Shown piece after piece: positions 17,135 through 25,927 of a stretch of DNA of 64,000 nt (position 1 is the stretch's first letter; each line of letters begins with the position of its first letter). The notes under the pieces are model-generated. The model had not been told where the DNA came from. It saw nothing but the letters and a program-made list of their open reading frames with translations, and made no database searches. The stretch is from Gemmatimonadota bacterium. Lineage in GTDB: Bacteria; Gemmatimonadota; Gemmatimonadetes; Gemmatimonadales; Gemmatimonadaceae. Both the position numbers and the translations under genes were made by a program. The stretch covers positions 1 to 64,000 of the forward strand of contig JACPFW010000033.1 in the NCBI GenBank assembly GCA_016182795.1, given 5' to 3'.

Positions 17135-18186
17135 CCTCCATCAGCAAACCGCCCGTCCGCCACCCCAGCGCGCAGAAGAACCAGATTGGCCTGACGAAGG
17201 CCGACTACGAGGGCGGGATGTCGACGCTCTGCGCCGGGTGCGGCCACGACTCGGTGACGGCCGCGTTGATCCAGGCGTTCTGGGAGCTCGACCTGCCGCC
17301 CCACCGCGCGGCGAAGATGAGCGGCATTGGCTGCTCGTCAAAGACGACCGCGTATTTCATGAAGCAGTCGCACGGCTTCAACTCCGTGCACGGCCGCATG
17401 CCGTCGGTGACGACCGGCGCCAACGCCGCCAATCGCGACCTGACGTACATCGGCATCTCCGGCGACGGCGACTCGCTCAACATTGGCTTCGGCCAATTGG
17501 CGCACGCGATCCGCCGCAACGTGAACATGCTGTACGTGATCGAGAACAACGGCGTGTACGGGCTGACCAAGGGGCAGTTCTCCGCGTCCGCCGATGTGGG
17601 CAGCAAGTCGCGCAAGGGCGAGGTCAACGAACAGACGCCCATCGACCCCGTGCTGCTGGCGCTGACGCTGGGCGCCACGTTTGTCGCCCGTTCGTTCTCG
17701 GGCGACAAGACGCAGCTCGTGCCGATCCTGAAGGCCGGCCTGAGCCACCACGGCTTTGCGCTGATCGACGTCATCTCGCCGTGCGTCTCGTTCAACGATC
17801 ACGAAGGATCAGCCAAGAGCTACGCGTATATGCGCCGGCATGAGGTGGAAGTCGTGGAGACCGATTTCGTCCCCCTGCGGCGCGAGATCAAGGTGCCCGA
17901 GACGCACGAGGAGTTGACCGTGGTGCGCATGCACGACGGCAGCGAGGTGCGCCTGCACGCCACGGCGCCGGGGTACAACCCGCGCAGCCGCGACACGGCC
18001 TACCGGCACGTGCAGGCGTGCGTCAGGAAGGGCGAAGTGGCAACTGGTCTTCTGTTCATCGACGAATCGGGGCGCGAAATGCACGACATGCAGCGCACCG
18101 TCACCACGCCGCTGGCCCAGTTGCCGTATGACGTGCTGTGCCCGGGCTCCGCGGTGCTCGATTCATTGATGGAACGATATCGGTGA
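17131..18186 (+). CDS. korB: 2-oxoacid:ferredoxin oxidoreductase, beta subunit (KorB type)
   Basis: 351 residues, thiamine diphosphate-binding subunit paired with the upstream KorA. Seen: LCAGCGHDSV and GIGCSSK supplying Cys ligands of the [4Fe-4S] cluster, the TPP/Mg motif ISGDGDSLNIGFGQL, ENNGVYGLTKGQ, and a further Cys in ISPCVSFND. The length and the absence of its own ferredoxin domain match aerobic-type KorB. It is followed one base later by the AlaX-type gene. Confidence 0.92.
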   Translation: MTSISKPPVRHPSAQKNQIGLTKADYEGGMSTLCAGCGHDSVTAALIQAFWELDLPPHRAAKMSGIGCSSKTTAYFMKQSHGFNSVHGRMPSVTTGANAANRDLTYIGISGDGDSLNIGFGQLAHAIRRNVNMLYVIENNGVYGLTKGQFSASADVGSKSRKGEVNEQTPIDPVLLALTLGATFVARSFSGDKTQLVPILKAGLSHHGFALIDVISPCVSFNDHEGSAKSYAYMRRHEVEVVETDFVPLRREIKVPETHEELTVVRMHDGSEVRLHATAPGYNPRSRDTAYRHVQACVRKGEVATGLLFIDESGREMHDMQRTVTTPLAQLPYDVLCPGSAVLDSLMERYR

Positions 18187-18187
18187 C

Positions 18188-19378
18188 ATGACCACCCGCC
18201 TCTATTACACCGACACGTACCTTCGCGCCTTCGACGCGACAATCGTCGAACGCGCCGAGGGCGGCAGGCGACTGTATCTCGACCAGTCGGCATTTTATCC
18301 GACGTCGGGCGGTCAGCCCAACGACCTCGGCACGCTGGGCGATGTGGCGGTGGTGGATGTGGTGGACGAGGACGAGCGCGTGGCGCATGTGCTGGCCGAG
18401 CCGTACACCGGCCCCGACGCCGTGCGCGGCGCCATCGACTGGGCACGCCGCTGGGATTACGTGCAGCAGCACACGGGGCAGCACCTGCTGTCGGGTACGT
18501 TCGACGCGCTCTTCGATTGGCCCACGGTCAGCGTGCATTTTGGCGACGTGATGTCCACGCTCGAGATTCGCGCGTCGGCCGTGTCGCCCAAGCAGCTGCG
18601 CCGCGCCGAAGAGCACGCCAATGCGCTGATCGCCGAGAACCGCCCGGTGACCGTGACGTTTGAGGACGCGATGGCCGTGGCGCCGCGACTGCGCCGGCCG
18701 TCTGGGCGCACGGGGATGCTGCGCGTGGTGACCATCGAGGGGCACGACGTCAGCGCATGCGGCGGCACGCACGTGCGTGCCACTGGCGAGATTGGCGTGA
18801 TCCTGCTGCGCCGCGTGGAGAAGATCCGCGACAACGTGCGCATCGAGTTCACCTGCGGCGCGCGCGCCATTCGCCGCGCCCGCGCCGACTACGATGTGCT
18901 CAGCGGCGTTGCCGAACGGTTGTCGGCCGCCATCGACGAAGTGCCCCATCTCGTGCAGACGCGGGTCGACGACGCAAAGGCCCTCGCCGCGGTGAACCGC
19001 AAGCTCACCGAGGAAGTGGCGGCCTTCCGCGCGCGTGCCCAGTGGGATGCGACACCGCCGGGCGCCGATGGCGTGCGACGGTTGCGCGCGTCCGATGGGA
19101 TGTCGGCCGATGAACTGCGTGCGTGGGCGGCGGCGTGCGCCGCCCTGCCAGCGACCGTCGCCGCCGGCGCCGTGCGCTCCACGCGAACGCTGGCGGTGGC
19201 GATATCGGCCGACATCGGGGCCAATGCCGGCGCGGTGCTGAAGGACGCACTGCAATCCGTGGGCGGGCGTGGCGGCGGATCGCCGCGCACCGCACAGGGG
19301 AGCGTGCCGGAGGATGCGCACGTGGATGCGGTGCTCACGACGGTGCTCACCGCGCCATACGCGGCAAAGCAAGCGTAA
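18188..19378 (+). CDS. Alanyl-tRNA editing protein, AlaX-L type with DHHA1 domain
   Basis: 396 residues, a free-standing relative of the editing half of alanyl-tRNA synthetase, which removes Ser or Gly from mischarged tRNA(Ala). N-terminal glycine-containing motif SAFYPTSGGQPNDLG, zinc ligands HTGQHLLSG and CGGTH (Cys191, His195), then a coiled linker and a C-terminal DHHA1 domain with SVGGRGGGSPRTAQG. The aminoacylation domain is absent. The start is one base after korB, so it probably rides on the korAB transcript, with no obvious functional link. Confidence 0.9.
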   Translation: MTTRLYYTDTYLRAFDATIVERAEGGRRLYLDQSAFYPTSGGQPNDLGTLGDVAVVDVVDEDERVAHVLAEPYTGPDAVRGAIDWARRWDYVQQHTGQHLLSGTFDALFDWPTVSVHFGDVMSTLEIRASAVSPKQLRRAEEHANALIAENRPVTVTFEDAMAVAPRLRRPSGRTGMLRVVTIEGHDVSACGGTHVRATGEIGVILLRRVEKIRDNVRIEFTCGARAIRRARADYDVLSGVAERLSAAIDEVPHLVQTRVDDAKALAAVNRKLTEEVAAFRARAQWDATPPGADGVRRLRASDGMSADELRAWAAACAALPATVAAGAVRSTRTLAVAISADIGANAGAVLKDALQSVGGRGGGSPRTAQGSVPEDAHVDAVLTTVLTAPYAAKQA

Positions 19379-19389
19379 CCAGCACGCCG

Positions 19390-20040
19390 ATGCGCCGTCC
19401 GCTAATCATCGCCGCCGCGGCGCTCGCCGCGGCCAACACCGCCGCCGAAGTGATGGACGCGCGCGGCGCGGTGTACCTGCTCAAGCCGCTCGCCACGCTG
19501 GCGCTCGTCGCCATCACACTCGGCGCGGCGACCCCGCTGCGATACCGTCAGTGGATCGCCGCCGGATTATGCGCGTCGCTCGCCGGCGACATTCTACTGA
19601 TGCTCCCGCAGGGGCTCTTTGTGCCCGGCTTGGTGGCCTTCTTGGTTGGCCACCTGCTGTACATCACGGCCTTCACCACCGACGGCGCACGCTGGCGCGC
19701 CTCTGCGCTCGCCGCCCTGCCGGTCTACGGCATCGCGCTGGCCGTGCTGGCGTATCTGTGGCCCGCGCTCGGTACGATGCGCGTGCCCGTGGCCTGTTAT
19801 GTGGCGGTCATCAGCACCATGGCCTGGCTGGCGATCGCGCGCTGGCGTGTGCGGGTGGTGCCGGGTGCCGCGCTGGCCGCGGCCGGTGGCCTGTTCTTCT
19901 TGGCGTCCGATTCCGCGCTGGCGATCCGCAAGTTTGTCGCGCCGTATCCGGCCGCAACACTGCTAATTCTCGTGACGTACTACGCCGCGCAGTGGTGCCT
20001 CGCGCTTTCCGTCGTGAAGCGAGAACCGTCGACAGACTGA
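19390..20040 (+). CDS. YhhN/TMEM86 family membrane protein (lysoplasmalogenase-like)
   Basis: 216 residues from ATG 19390, 11 bases after the AlaX stop. About seven to eight hydrophobic helices; family marks are the YLLKPLATL segment, AGDILLMLP and FFLASDSALA, which carry the conserved Lys and Asp residues of the YhhN family. Eukaryotic TMEM86 hydrolyses vinyl-ether lysophospholipids; bacterial function is mostly unproven. Convergent with the O-antigen ligase-like gene 15 bases further on. Confidence 0.85.
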   Translation: MRRPLIIAAAALAAANTAAEVMDARGAVYLLKPLATLALVAITLGAATPLRYRQWIAAGLCASLAGDILLMLPQGLFVPGLVAFLVGHLLYITAFTTDGARWRASALAALPVYGIALAVLAYLWPALGTMRVPVACYVAVISTMAWLAIARWRVRVVPGAALAAAGGLFFLASDSALAIRKFVAPYPAATLLILVTYYAAQWCLALSVVKREPSTD

Positions 20041-20055
20041 CCGACGGCTGGCGCG

Positions 20056-21654
20056 CTACTTACACCCCGCCGCGAGCCGCTTGGCGTCGGGTGAACGCGG
20101 GAACAGATCGCGCGCGGCCTTGGCCTCCACGCACCCGCGCGTACGGCTCGTGCGCGACATCATGAGCTGCGCGTAGCGCAGGCGCGCGCGGAACGACCCC
20201 GGATCCAGCGAGACGGCGCGCCCGAGCTGGCCGGCGCTGTACGCCGCCATCGAGGCGATCTTGAGCGCGCTGTATTCGGCGGCCGCGAGGCCCATAAGGA
20301 GCACGGCGAGGGCAATTAGCACGCGGCGTCCGCGCCCCAGCGACGGCGCCGCCGTCATGTTGGGCGGCGGTGGAAGCAACGCTCCAATGCTCCCCCAGAA
20401 CACCAGCGCCGGCGGGGCGAGCAGCAGCACGGCGTCGAACGCGCCCTCCACGGCGACCACCACAATCACCGCCACGGCGGTGATGGAGCGCAGCCGCTCG
20501 TCGAGCGGAATGTCCAACCGCCCCCAACCGACCAATCCCACGATGGCGAGCCCCGCCAGCATCATCGCCCAGATCGCGAACGCGGGGATTCCCCGCTCCG
20601 ACAGCATCGCCATCCAGTCGCTCGACGGCCACGGGTTGGCGGTCATCCCCGTCTCCTGACTCAGTGACGGATCGTTGGGCGGCGCGATGCCGGGATACTC
20701 CACCGCCCAGTTGCCGGTGCCGACACCGAGTGCCGGATGTCGCAGCGCCAACTTGGTGGAGTTCACATACTGACGCAGTCGTCCACGCCCGCTCCCTTCG
20801 CGGTAGTTCACCATCCCCTTCGCCGACTCGAGATACGGATTGTCGCTGCGCCAGTCGAGCGAGTTGGGCACCACCACCGCTCCGGCGCCGCCGACCACGA
20901 TGCCGCTGATGATGAGAATCAGCCCACGGCGCGCCGCCGTGTCGCGCCAGAGCGTGCCACGCCGCCACAACCACGCCGCCACCGCGACCATGGCGCAGAC
21001 GACGAGGGCCAGCCACGCCGCGCGCGTGCGTGAGAGCACCAGAGCGGCCGCGTTGATGCCGAGTCCGCCGGCGGCGAGCAGCGCGCCAGGGAGTCCACGC
21101 GCCGTGAGCGCCAGATAGCCCAGCAGCGGCACGCCGGCCGCGGCAAGGTGAGCCATGAAATTGCGGTTGCCGAACGTGCCACCCGGCGCGCGGCTGATTG
21201 ACGCCAGGTCGCTCGACACGCCGTACGCCTGCGCCAGCGCCGTAGCTGCGCCAATCACCGTGGCCGTGGCGAGCCCGCGAATCAGCACGTCGCGGCCGCC
21301 GTGTGCTGCCGCGATCCGCGCGGCCCACCAGACAAAGGCGGCGCTGACGCTGATCGCGAGGGCGCGCATCGCCAGCCAGCCGTTGACCGCGAACAGCGCC
21401 GAGAGCGCCGACAGCGCGAGAAAGACGCCCAGACTGCGGTCGGTGCGCGTGCGCGGCAGGGCCGCGCCTGCCGACACCACAAGCGTCAGGGCCAGCGTGC
21501 CGCCAACATGCAGCGCCAGTTCCTTGGGCACGAAGAACCGGTCGAGGTCAAACGACCGGTACGGCAGGGCGACAAGCACGGCCACGCTCGCCAGCACCGC
21601 GAGCGTCCATGCGCTCGCGATGCTGGTTCGACGGATGGCGGGCGAGGCTTCCAC
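20056..21654 (-). CDS. O-antigen ligase / Wzy-like polysaccharide polymerase
   Basis: 532 residues with about 12 transmembrane helices. The Wzy_C/O-antigen-ligase signature region includes GTFGNRNFMAHL, SRTRAAWLALV and a large periplasmic loop with HPALGVGTGNW. The C-terminal 90 residues form a soluble TPR-like tail (AAEYSALKIASMAAY, then SLDPGSFRARLRYAQ). Such proteins join or polymerise O-chains or glycans in the inner membrane; others glycosylate pilins. No glycosyltransferases flank it, so it is an orphan here and the exact role is open. Confidence 0.87.
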   Translation of the reverse strand: MEASPAIRRTSIASAWTLAVLASVAVLVALPYRSFDLDRFFVPKELALHVGGTLALTLVVSAGAALPRTRTDRSLGVFLALSALSALFAVNGWLAMRALAISVSAAFVWWAARIAAAHGGRDVLIRGLATATVIGAATALAQAYGVSSDLASISRAPGGTFGNRNFMAHLAAAGVPLLGYLALTARGLPGALLAAGGLGINAAALVLSRTRAAWLALVVCAMVAVAAWLWRRGTLWRDTAARRGLILIISGIVVGGAGAVVVPNSLDWRSDNPYLESAKGMVNYREGSGRGRLRQYVNSTKLALRHPALGVGTGNWAVEYPGIAPPNDPSLSQETGMTANPWPSSDWMAMLSERGIPAFAIWAMMLAGLAIVGLVGWGRLDIPLDERLRSITAVAVIVVVAVEGAFDAVLLLAPPALVFWGSIGALLPPPPNMTAAPSLGRGRRVLIALAVLLMGLAAAEYSALKIASMAAYSAGQLGRAVSLDPGSFRARLRYAQLMMSRTSRTRGCVEAKAARDLFPRSPDAKRLAAGCK

Positions 21655-21677
21655 GCCGTAAGAGCTAACGGACTCGA

Positions 21678-21701
21678 CCCTTTGCCGAAAGGGCTATTTT
21701 T
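21678..21701 (+). terminator. Intrinsic-terminator-like hairpin in a divergent intergenic region
   Basis: CCCTTT-GCCG-AAAGGG (21678-21693) followed on the plus strand by CTATTTTT. On the plus strand it has terminator form, yet it lies between divergent genes, so it could stop antisense transcripts, act as an attenuator for the gene at 21770, or form a hairpin in the leader of the minus-strand gene. Confidence 0.35.
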
Positions 21702-21769
21702 CACTTGCGTCGAGACGTGCATCGACGAACGTTCCGCCTGCCCTCACTCGCCTCTTCCTGTTTCGCGAC

Positions 21770-22978
21770 ATGCCGCGGCTGCGCTTCGCCTTCCTGATTG
21801 CCCTTCTCGTATCGGCCAGCGCCGCGTCGGCGCAGGGACGCACCGGCCGCGTGCGCGGCATGGTGGTCGATTCCCTGCTTGGCGCGCCGCTGCCAGGCGC
21901 CGAGGTGCGCCTCGTGCAGGGAAACCGCCGCAGCGTCACCGACAGCACGGGGCGGTTTGTCCTCGACAGTGTCGCGCCCGGTGAGTGGAGTGTGGCGTTC
22001 CGACATCCATCGCTCGATTCGCTTGGCATTACCACGCCCGCCGTTCCGGTGCGCGTCTTTGCCGGCGCCACGTCAACCGTCACGCTTGCCACGCCAGCCT
22101 TTGAGGAGTATCGCGACCGGTGGTGTGCCGACACGCCGGACAGCCTTACGTCGACCGTCGCGTACGGCGGGGTCTTTTCGAGAAATCAGGCCAGAGTGCG
22201 CGTCGTGGTATCGGTCAGCTGGATGCTCGGCAGCGCCACCGGCAGCGCCTCGCGTCCGGGGACAGTCCGCACCATCGTCGATGGCGATCGGACGATCTGG
22301 ATAGCATGCGGCATTCCATCCGGCGCGTGGATCCACGCCACGGTGGTGGATTCGACGCATCGCCTCTCGGCGTACATGCACATGGGGCCGCGGGGCATCG
22401 CCGTGCGCGATCTGGTGGTCGCCGACGGTGTCGCCCCGCTCTCGGGTGTGGTGACCGACAGCGAGGGCCGAGTGGTGCGCGGGGCGCGGGTGTCGGTGGT
22501 CGAAACGCCAGTGACTTCCCAAACCGATGCCACCGGCGGCTTTGTGCTCCGTGACGCGCCTGACGGCACGATAACGCTCGATGTGCGCGCCGCCGGCTAC
22601 CGACCGTGGGTTGAGACGGTGACGGCGGCGAGCGAACGCTTCGCGATCGTGCTGCAACCGCTCCCTGAGGTGAGTTCCGACATCCCGAGCGGCAGTGACT
22701 ACCTGCGCCTGCTCCAGCGCAGCGCACGCGACGGCGTGCAGCTGCTCATCGGCGACGCGCTCAGCGGCGAGAGCGCGGCACTCGAGACGCTCCCCCCCGC
22801 CGGCACATGCCACTGGTGGCTCGACGGTCGTCCGGTGAGTCGCGAGTTCTTTGTCGCCCAGCCCCACTGGACCTGGCGCGCGCTCGAACTGTATCCGCGC
22901 GGCGCCGATGCGCCGCCCGAATTCGGCTCGACAGGCTGCCCGGTTGCCCTGTTATGGACGAGCGCCGCGGATTGGTAG
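21770..22978 (+). CDS. Exported protein with two carboxypeptidase-regulatory-like (CarboxypepD_reg) domains
   Basis: 402 residues; signal peptide ends SASAASAQ. Two beta-sandwich domains of the carboxypeptidase regulatory type are seen: residues about 24-105 (GRVRGMVVDSLLGAPLPGAEV, then GRFVLDSVAPGEW) and about 222-290 (LSGVVTDSEGRVVRGARVSV, then GGFVLRDAPDGT). Such domains also occur at the N-terminus of TonB-dependent receptors, but no barrel follows. The middle and C-terminal parts (with several Trp and Cys residues) are unrecognised. Role presumably at the cell surface or periplasm. Confidence 0.8.
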   Translation: MPRLRFAFLIALLVSASAASAQGRTGRVRGMVVDSLLGAPLPGAEVRLVQGNRRSVTDSTGRFVLDSVAPGEWSVAFRHPSLDSLGITTPAVPVRVFAGATSTVTLATPAFEEYRDRWCADTPDSLTSTVAYGGVFSRNQARVRVVVSVSWMLGSATGSASRPGTVRTIVDGDRTIWIACGIPSGAWIHATVVDSTHRLSAYMHMGPRGIAVRDLVVADGVAPLSGVVTDSEGRVVRGARVSVVETPVTSQTDATGGFVLRDAPDGTITLDVRAAGYRPWVETVTAASERFAIVLQPLPEVSSDIPSGSDYLRLLQRSARDGVQLLIGDALSGESAALETLPPAGTCHWWLDGRPVSREFFVAQPHWTWRALELYPRGADAPPEFGSTGCPVALLWTSAADW

Positions 22979-23004
22979 CCAGCGCGCCCGCGTCGCGGGA
23001 ATGA

Positions 23005-23025
23005 GTGGCGGAACCCGCCACATTT
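23005..23025 (+). terminator. Putative terminator after the carboxypeptidase-regulatory gene
   Basis: Perfect 7-bp stem GTGGCGG-AAC-CCGCCAC at 23005-23021 followed by ATTT. The T-run is short, so the strength is doubtful. Confidence 0.4.
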
Positions 23026-23062
23026 GCCCATGGTATGGTAAGGCCATTCAAGGGAGTCCTAC

Positions 23063-23632
23063 GTGCCGAGAAACCTGCCCGTCGTTGTCCTGCTCGCCGC
23101 GCTGTCCACCGCCGGATGCGCCAGCTCGTCTGGCACGTCGGCCACACCCAATGTGACGCAGGCTCCGGTCACGCAGCGCATCATCTCACCGGGGTCCACG
23201 CTCAACATCAACACGGTCGACGTGAACTCGGGGTACTCCCAGATTATCGTCGGATCCATAGACGCCGCGTGGACCGCGCTGAACGTCTCCTACGGCGAGC
23301 TCAAGATCCCCATCACCACGCTCGTCGACGCGCAGCACGTGCTCGGCAACGACAAGTTCAAGATCCGCCGCCGCATTGGCCCGCTCCCGATGCAGCAGAT
23401 CCTCGACTGCGGCAATGCCCAGGGCATTCCCAACGCCGAGACGTACGACATCCTGATGTCGATCACGAGCACGATGACGCCCAACCCCAAGGGCGGCATC
23501 AATCTGGTCACGCGCATCGACGCGACAGGCCGGTCGCCGAACTTTTCGCGTGAGAACCCGGTGATCTGCCACTCGGCTGGTGCGCTTGAGAAGCACATCG
23601 CCGAGCTCGTGCGCAAGAAGGTCGGCAGCTGA
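23063..23632 (+). CDS. Hypothetical lipoprotein (189 residues)
   Basis: GTG 23063 with AGGGAG at 23051-23056. The leader ends in a good lipobox, LSTAGC, so the mature protein is lipid-anchored at a Cys near residue 19. The rest is a soluble domain of unknown family; it includes SQIIVGSIDAAWTAL, LDCGNAQGIPNAETYDI and ARKKV-like basic C-terminal residues. Two further Cys (in LDCG and ICHS) could form a disulfide. No function assigned. Confidence 0.75.
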   Translation: MPRNLPVVVLLAALSTAGCASSSGTSATPNVTQAPVTQRIISPGSTLNINTVDVNSGYSQIIVGSIDAAWTALNVSYGELKIPITTLVDAQHVLGNDKFKIRRRIGPLPMQQILDCGNAQGIPNAETYDILMSITSTMTPNPKGGINLVTRIDATGRSPNFSRENPVICHSAGALEKHIAELVRKKVGS

Positions 23633-23642
23633 CGCGATAAGC

Positions 23643-23665
23643 GCCCGATGGCACACGCATCGGGC
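23643..23665. other. Intergenic hairpin
   Basis: Perfect 8-bp stem GCCCGATG-(7 bases)-CATCGGGC between the lipoprotein stop and the DUF4010 gene start. There is no T-run; it may be a weak terminator or a leader structure of the next gene, whose start is 8 bases downstream. Confidence 0.4.
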
Positions 23666-23672
23666 CGTGCTC

Positions 23673-24950
23673 ATGGCTGAACCGTTCTTTCCCGAGACTC
23701 TCGACACCGCCGCGCGGCTGGCGGTGGCGGGGCTCGTGGGGTTGGCCGCCGGCATCGAACGGCAGCGATCGGGGCACACCATGGGCCCCGCCCCCGACTT
23801 CGCCGGCGCCCGCACCTTCCTGCTCATCGGCCTGCTCGGCGGGCTCGGCGGACTGTTCATCACGCACGATGCGCAACTGGCCGGTGTCGCCCTCGTCGCC
23901 GCGGCAGCGCTGCTCGTCGTCGGCGCTTACGTGATGACCGCCAAGCAGGGCACCGCAGACGCTATTGACGGCACCACCGAGGTGGCGGCGCTCGTCGTGC
24001 TCGCGTTGGGGATGTTGGCGGGCGGCGGCGCCCTGCGGCTGACGGCGGGGCTCGCCGCACTGGTGGTGCTCGCGCTCGCTGAAAAGAACCGTTTGCACGG
24101 CTGGGTAGACCGTGTGGATCCCTTGGAGATGCGCGCCGCGCTGCACTTCGCCGTGCTCGCGCTGGTGATTCTCCCGCTCCTTCCCGCGACGATTGCGACT
24201 CCCGTTGGCGAGTTCACGCCGCGGGCCACGTGGATTCTCGTCCTCGTCATCTCGGGCCTCAACTTCGCGGGGCACCTCGCCCGGCGAGTTGTCGGTCGAG
24301 AACGTGGGTATGCCGTGACCGGTGCGCTGGGCGGCCTCGTGTCGTCCACCGCGGTGACGTGGGGGTTCGCGCGCAGCAGCCAGGACGACGCGGCGCTGCG
24401 GCCGGCGTATGCCGCCGGCGTGACGGCGGCGTCCACGGTGCTCTTTCCGCGCGTGCTGGTGCTGGTGCTCCTCCTCAACCCCGGGGTGGCGCTGGCCGCC
24501 GCGCCGTACTTCGCGGCTCCGTTTCTCGTTGGCGCGGCGTGCTCGTGGTGGTTCGCCCGCACGCCGACCGCGTCCGGCGAGACAATCATGGAACCGCCCC
24601 GCAGCCCGCTCCGGCTCGGTGCGGCCCTGCAGATGGCGGTCGTCTTCCAACTGGCCCTGCTGCTGATGGCGTTTGTGCGCGGCCAGTTCGGCGACGCCGG
24701 CGTGTACACTACGGCCGCGCTCTTTGGCGTCACCGACGTTGACGCCATCTCGGTGGCGATGACGCGCACCAACGATGCCGCATTTGCCCCCGTAGCCGCC
24801 CGGGCGATTGTCGTGGCGGTGGCGTCGAACACCGCGGCCAAGGCCGCCATTGCGGCCGCCGTCGGCCGCGGCGCGTTCCGCACGCGCGCCACACTGGCCC
24901 TCATCGCGATGCTGGCGTCAATGCTGACGTCGCTCGCGCTGGTGCCGTGA
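23673..24950 (+). CDS. MgtC/DUF4010 family integral membrane protein
   Basis: 425 residues from ATG 23673. The N-terminal MgtC/SapB-like segment has LVGLAAGIERQRSG and ARTFLLIGLLGG; the C-terminal DUF4010 part has LNFAGHLARRVVGRERGYAVTG-type sequence, GGLVSSTAVTWGFARSS and LFGVTDVDAISVAM. About 11-12 hydrophobic helices. Related proteins are proposed to transport or sense divalent cations, but the substrate is unknown. The OsmC gene follows 24 bases downstream. Confidence 0.85.
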   Translation: MAEPFFPETLDTAARLAVAGLVGLAAGIERQRSGHTMGPAPDFAGARTFLLIGLLGGLGGLFITHDAQLAGVALVAAAALLVVGAYVMTAKQGTADAIDGTTEVAALVVLALGMLAGGGALRLTAGLAALVVLALAEKNRLHGWVDRVDPLEMRAALHFAVLALVILPLLPATIATPVGEFTPRATWILVLVISGLNFAGHLARRVVGRERGYAVTGALGGLVSSTAVTWGFARSSQDDAALRPAYAAGVTAASTVLFPRVLVLVLLLNPGVALAAAPYFAAPFLVGAACSWWFARTPTASGETIMEPPRSPLRLGAALQMAVVFQLALLLMAFVRGQFGDAGVYTTAALFGVTDVDAISVAMTRTNDAAFAPVAARAIVVAVASNTAAKAAIAAAVGRGAFRTRATLALIAMLASMLTSLALVP

Positions 24951-24974
24951 CCTGCAGTTCTTCCGGACCGAACG

Positions 24975-25415
24975 ATGTCAGACGAAGCGTCGATCAACTT
25001 CTCGATTTCCCTGAAAGACAACTACGCATTCACCGTCGACTTTGGCGATACGGACATTCCGCCGATGACCATCGACGAGACGCCGCCACTCGGCAACAAT
25101 GAGGGACCCAACCCGTCGCGTCTGCTGGCGGCGGGCATCGCCGGCTGCCTGGGCGCCAGCCTGCTGTTCTGCCTGCGCAAGGCACACGTGGACGTGGCGG
25201 CAATGCGCACCGACGTGAGCGTGACGAACGGACGCAATGCGCGGGGACGGCTGCGGGTACAGCGTGTCGCCGTGCGGCTGCTCCCGTCGGTGCCGGTGGA
25301 GCAGCAGGCCCGGATGACCAAGTGCCTCGAAGTCTTTGAGGACTTCTGCGTCGTGTCGGCCGCGGTGCGCGAAGGAATCGAGATTGACGTGCAGGTCGAT
25401 ACGCAGCCGGCGTAG
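24975..25415 (+). CDS. OsmC-like peroxiredoxin-fold protein
   Basis: 146 residues of the OsmC/Ohr superfamily, thiol-dependent organic-hydroperoxide reductases. Seen: GPNPSRLLAAGIAGCLGASLLFCLRK with candidate catalytic Cys residues, and a second Cys in FEDFCVVSAAVREG, matching the usual spacing of the two reactive cysteines. No signal peptide. Convergent with the membrane gene 3 bases downstream. Confidence 0.87.
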   Translation: MSDEASINFSISLKDNYAFTVDFGDTDIPPMTIDETPPLGNNEGPNPSRLLAAGIAGCLGASLLFCLRKAHVDVAAMRTDVSVTNGRNARGRLRVQRVAVRLLPSVPVEQQARMTKCLEVFEDFCVVSAAVREGIEIDVQVDTQPA

Positions 25416-25418
25416 CGG

Positions 25419-25874
25419 CTAGAACCGCTCTCCTTTCGCCTCGCGCTGCGCGCTTCCCGCGGCGCGAATGCGCGGCAGCAGCGTCCAGAAGACGAGCGCC
25501 AGCCCAACCGCCTGCAGCAGTCCGCCGATGACGATGCTGATGCGCAACGCCGGCCCGGGATCGAAGCCGGCCAGCACTTCGGCGGTGATGCGCAGCGCGG
25601 TTCCTGGCGCAATGCACCACCACGCCGCTTCGGCGAGTTTCGGCTTGTAGCGCGTATCGTCAGCGCTCGGACGCGGGAACAGCCAGAGCGCGACGCCGGC
25701 AATCATGAGCATCACGAAGCCGACGAGCAGGGCATGCGTGTGCGCGCTGAGTTCGCGCGCCGAGATCGCCGCGCCGCCCAACTCGCGGCGCAGCAACAGC
25801 CAAACTCCGAGCGCGAGACCGACCACCAGAAAGACGAGGGCGGTCTTGAGGAAGCGGCGGGCTAGTGAATGCAT
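25419..25874 (-). CDS. Mini heme-copper-oxidase-like membrane protein, paralogue 2
   Basis: 151 residues, four hydrophobic helices, with an AHTHALLVGFVMLM helix and LWLFPR turn. It is clearly a paralogue of the gene at 25928-26371 (shared pattern KxALVxLxxG, AHxHxxLxGFVxML, PR). The pattern resembles one helix of cbb3-oxidase/NorB subunit I, where His ligands bind heme, but the protein is far too short to be an oxidase. Probably a heme-binding accessory or sensor in the same operon as the RIC-domain protein. Confidence 0.7.
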   Translation of the reverse strand: MHSLARRFLKTALVFLVVGLALGVWLLLRRELGGAAISARELSAHTHALLVGFVMLMIAGVALWLFPRPSADDTRYKPKLAEAAWWCIAPGTALRITAEVLAGFDPGPALRISIVIGGLLQAVGLALVFWTLLPRIRAAGSAQREAKGERF

Positions 25875-25927
25875 GATCTCATTCTAGCGTCTCACGGTGC
25901 GGCCGGCAGCACCGCCGGCCGCCGCTA

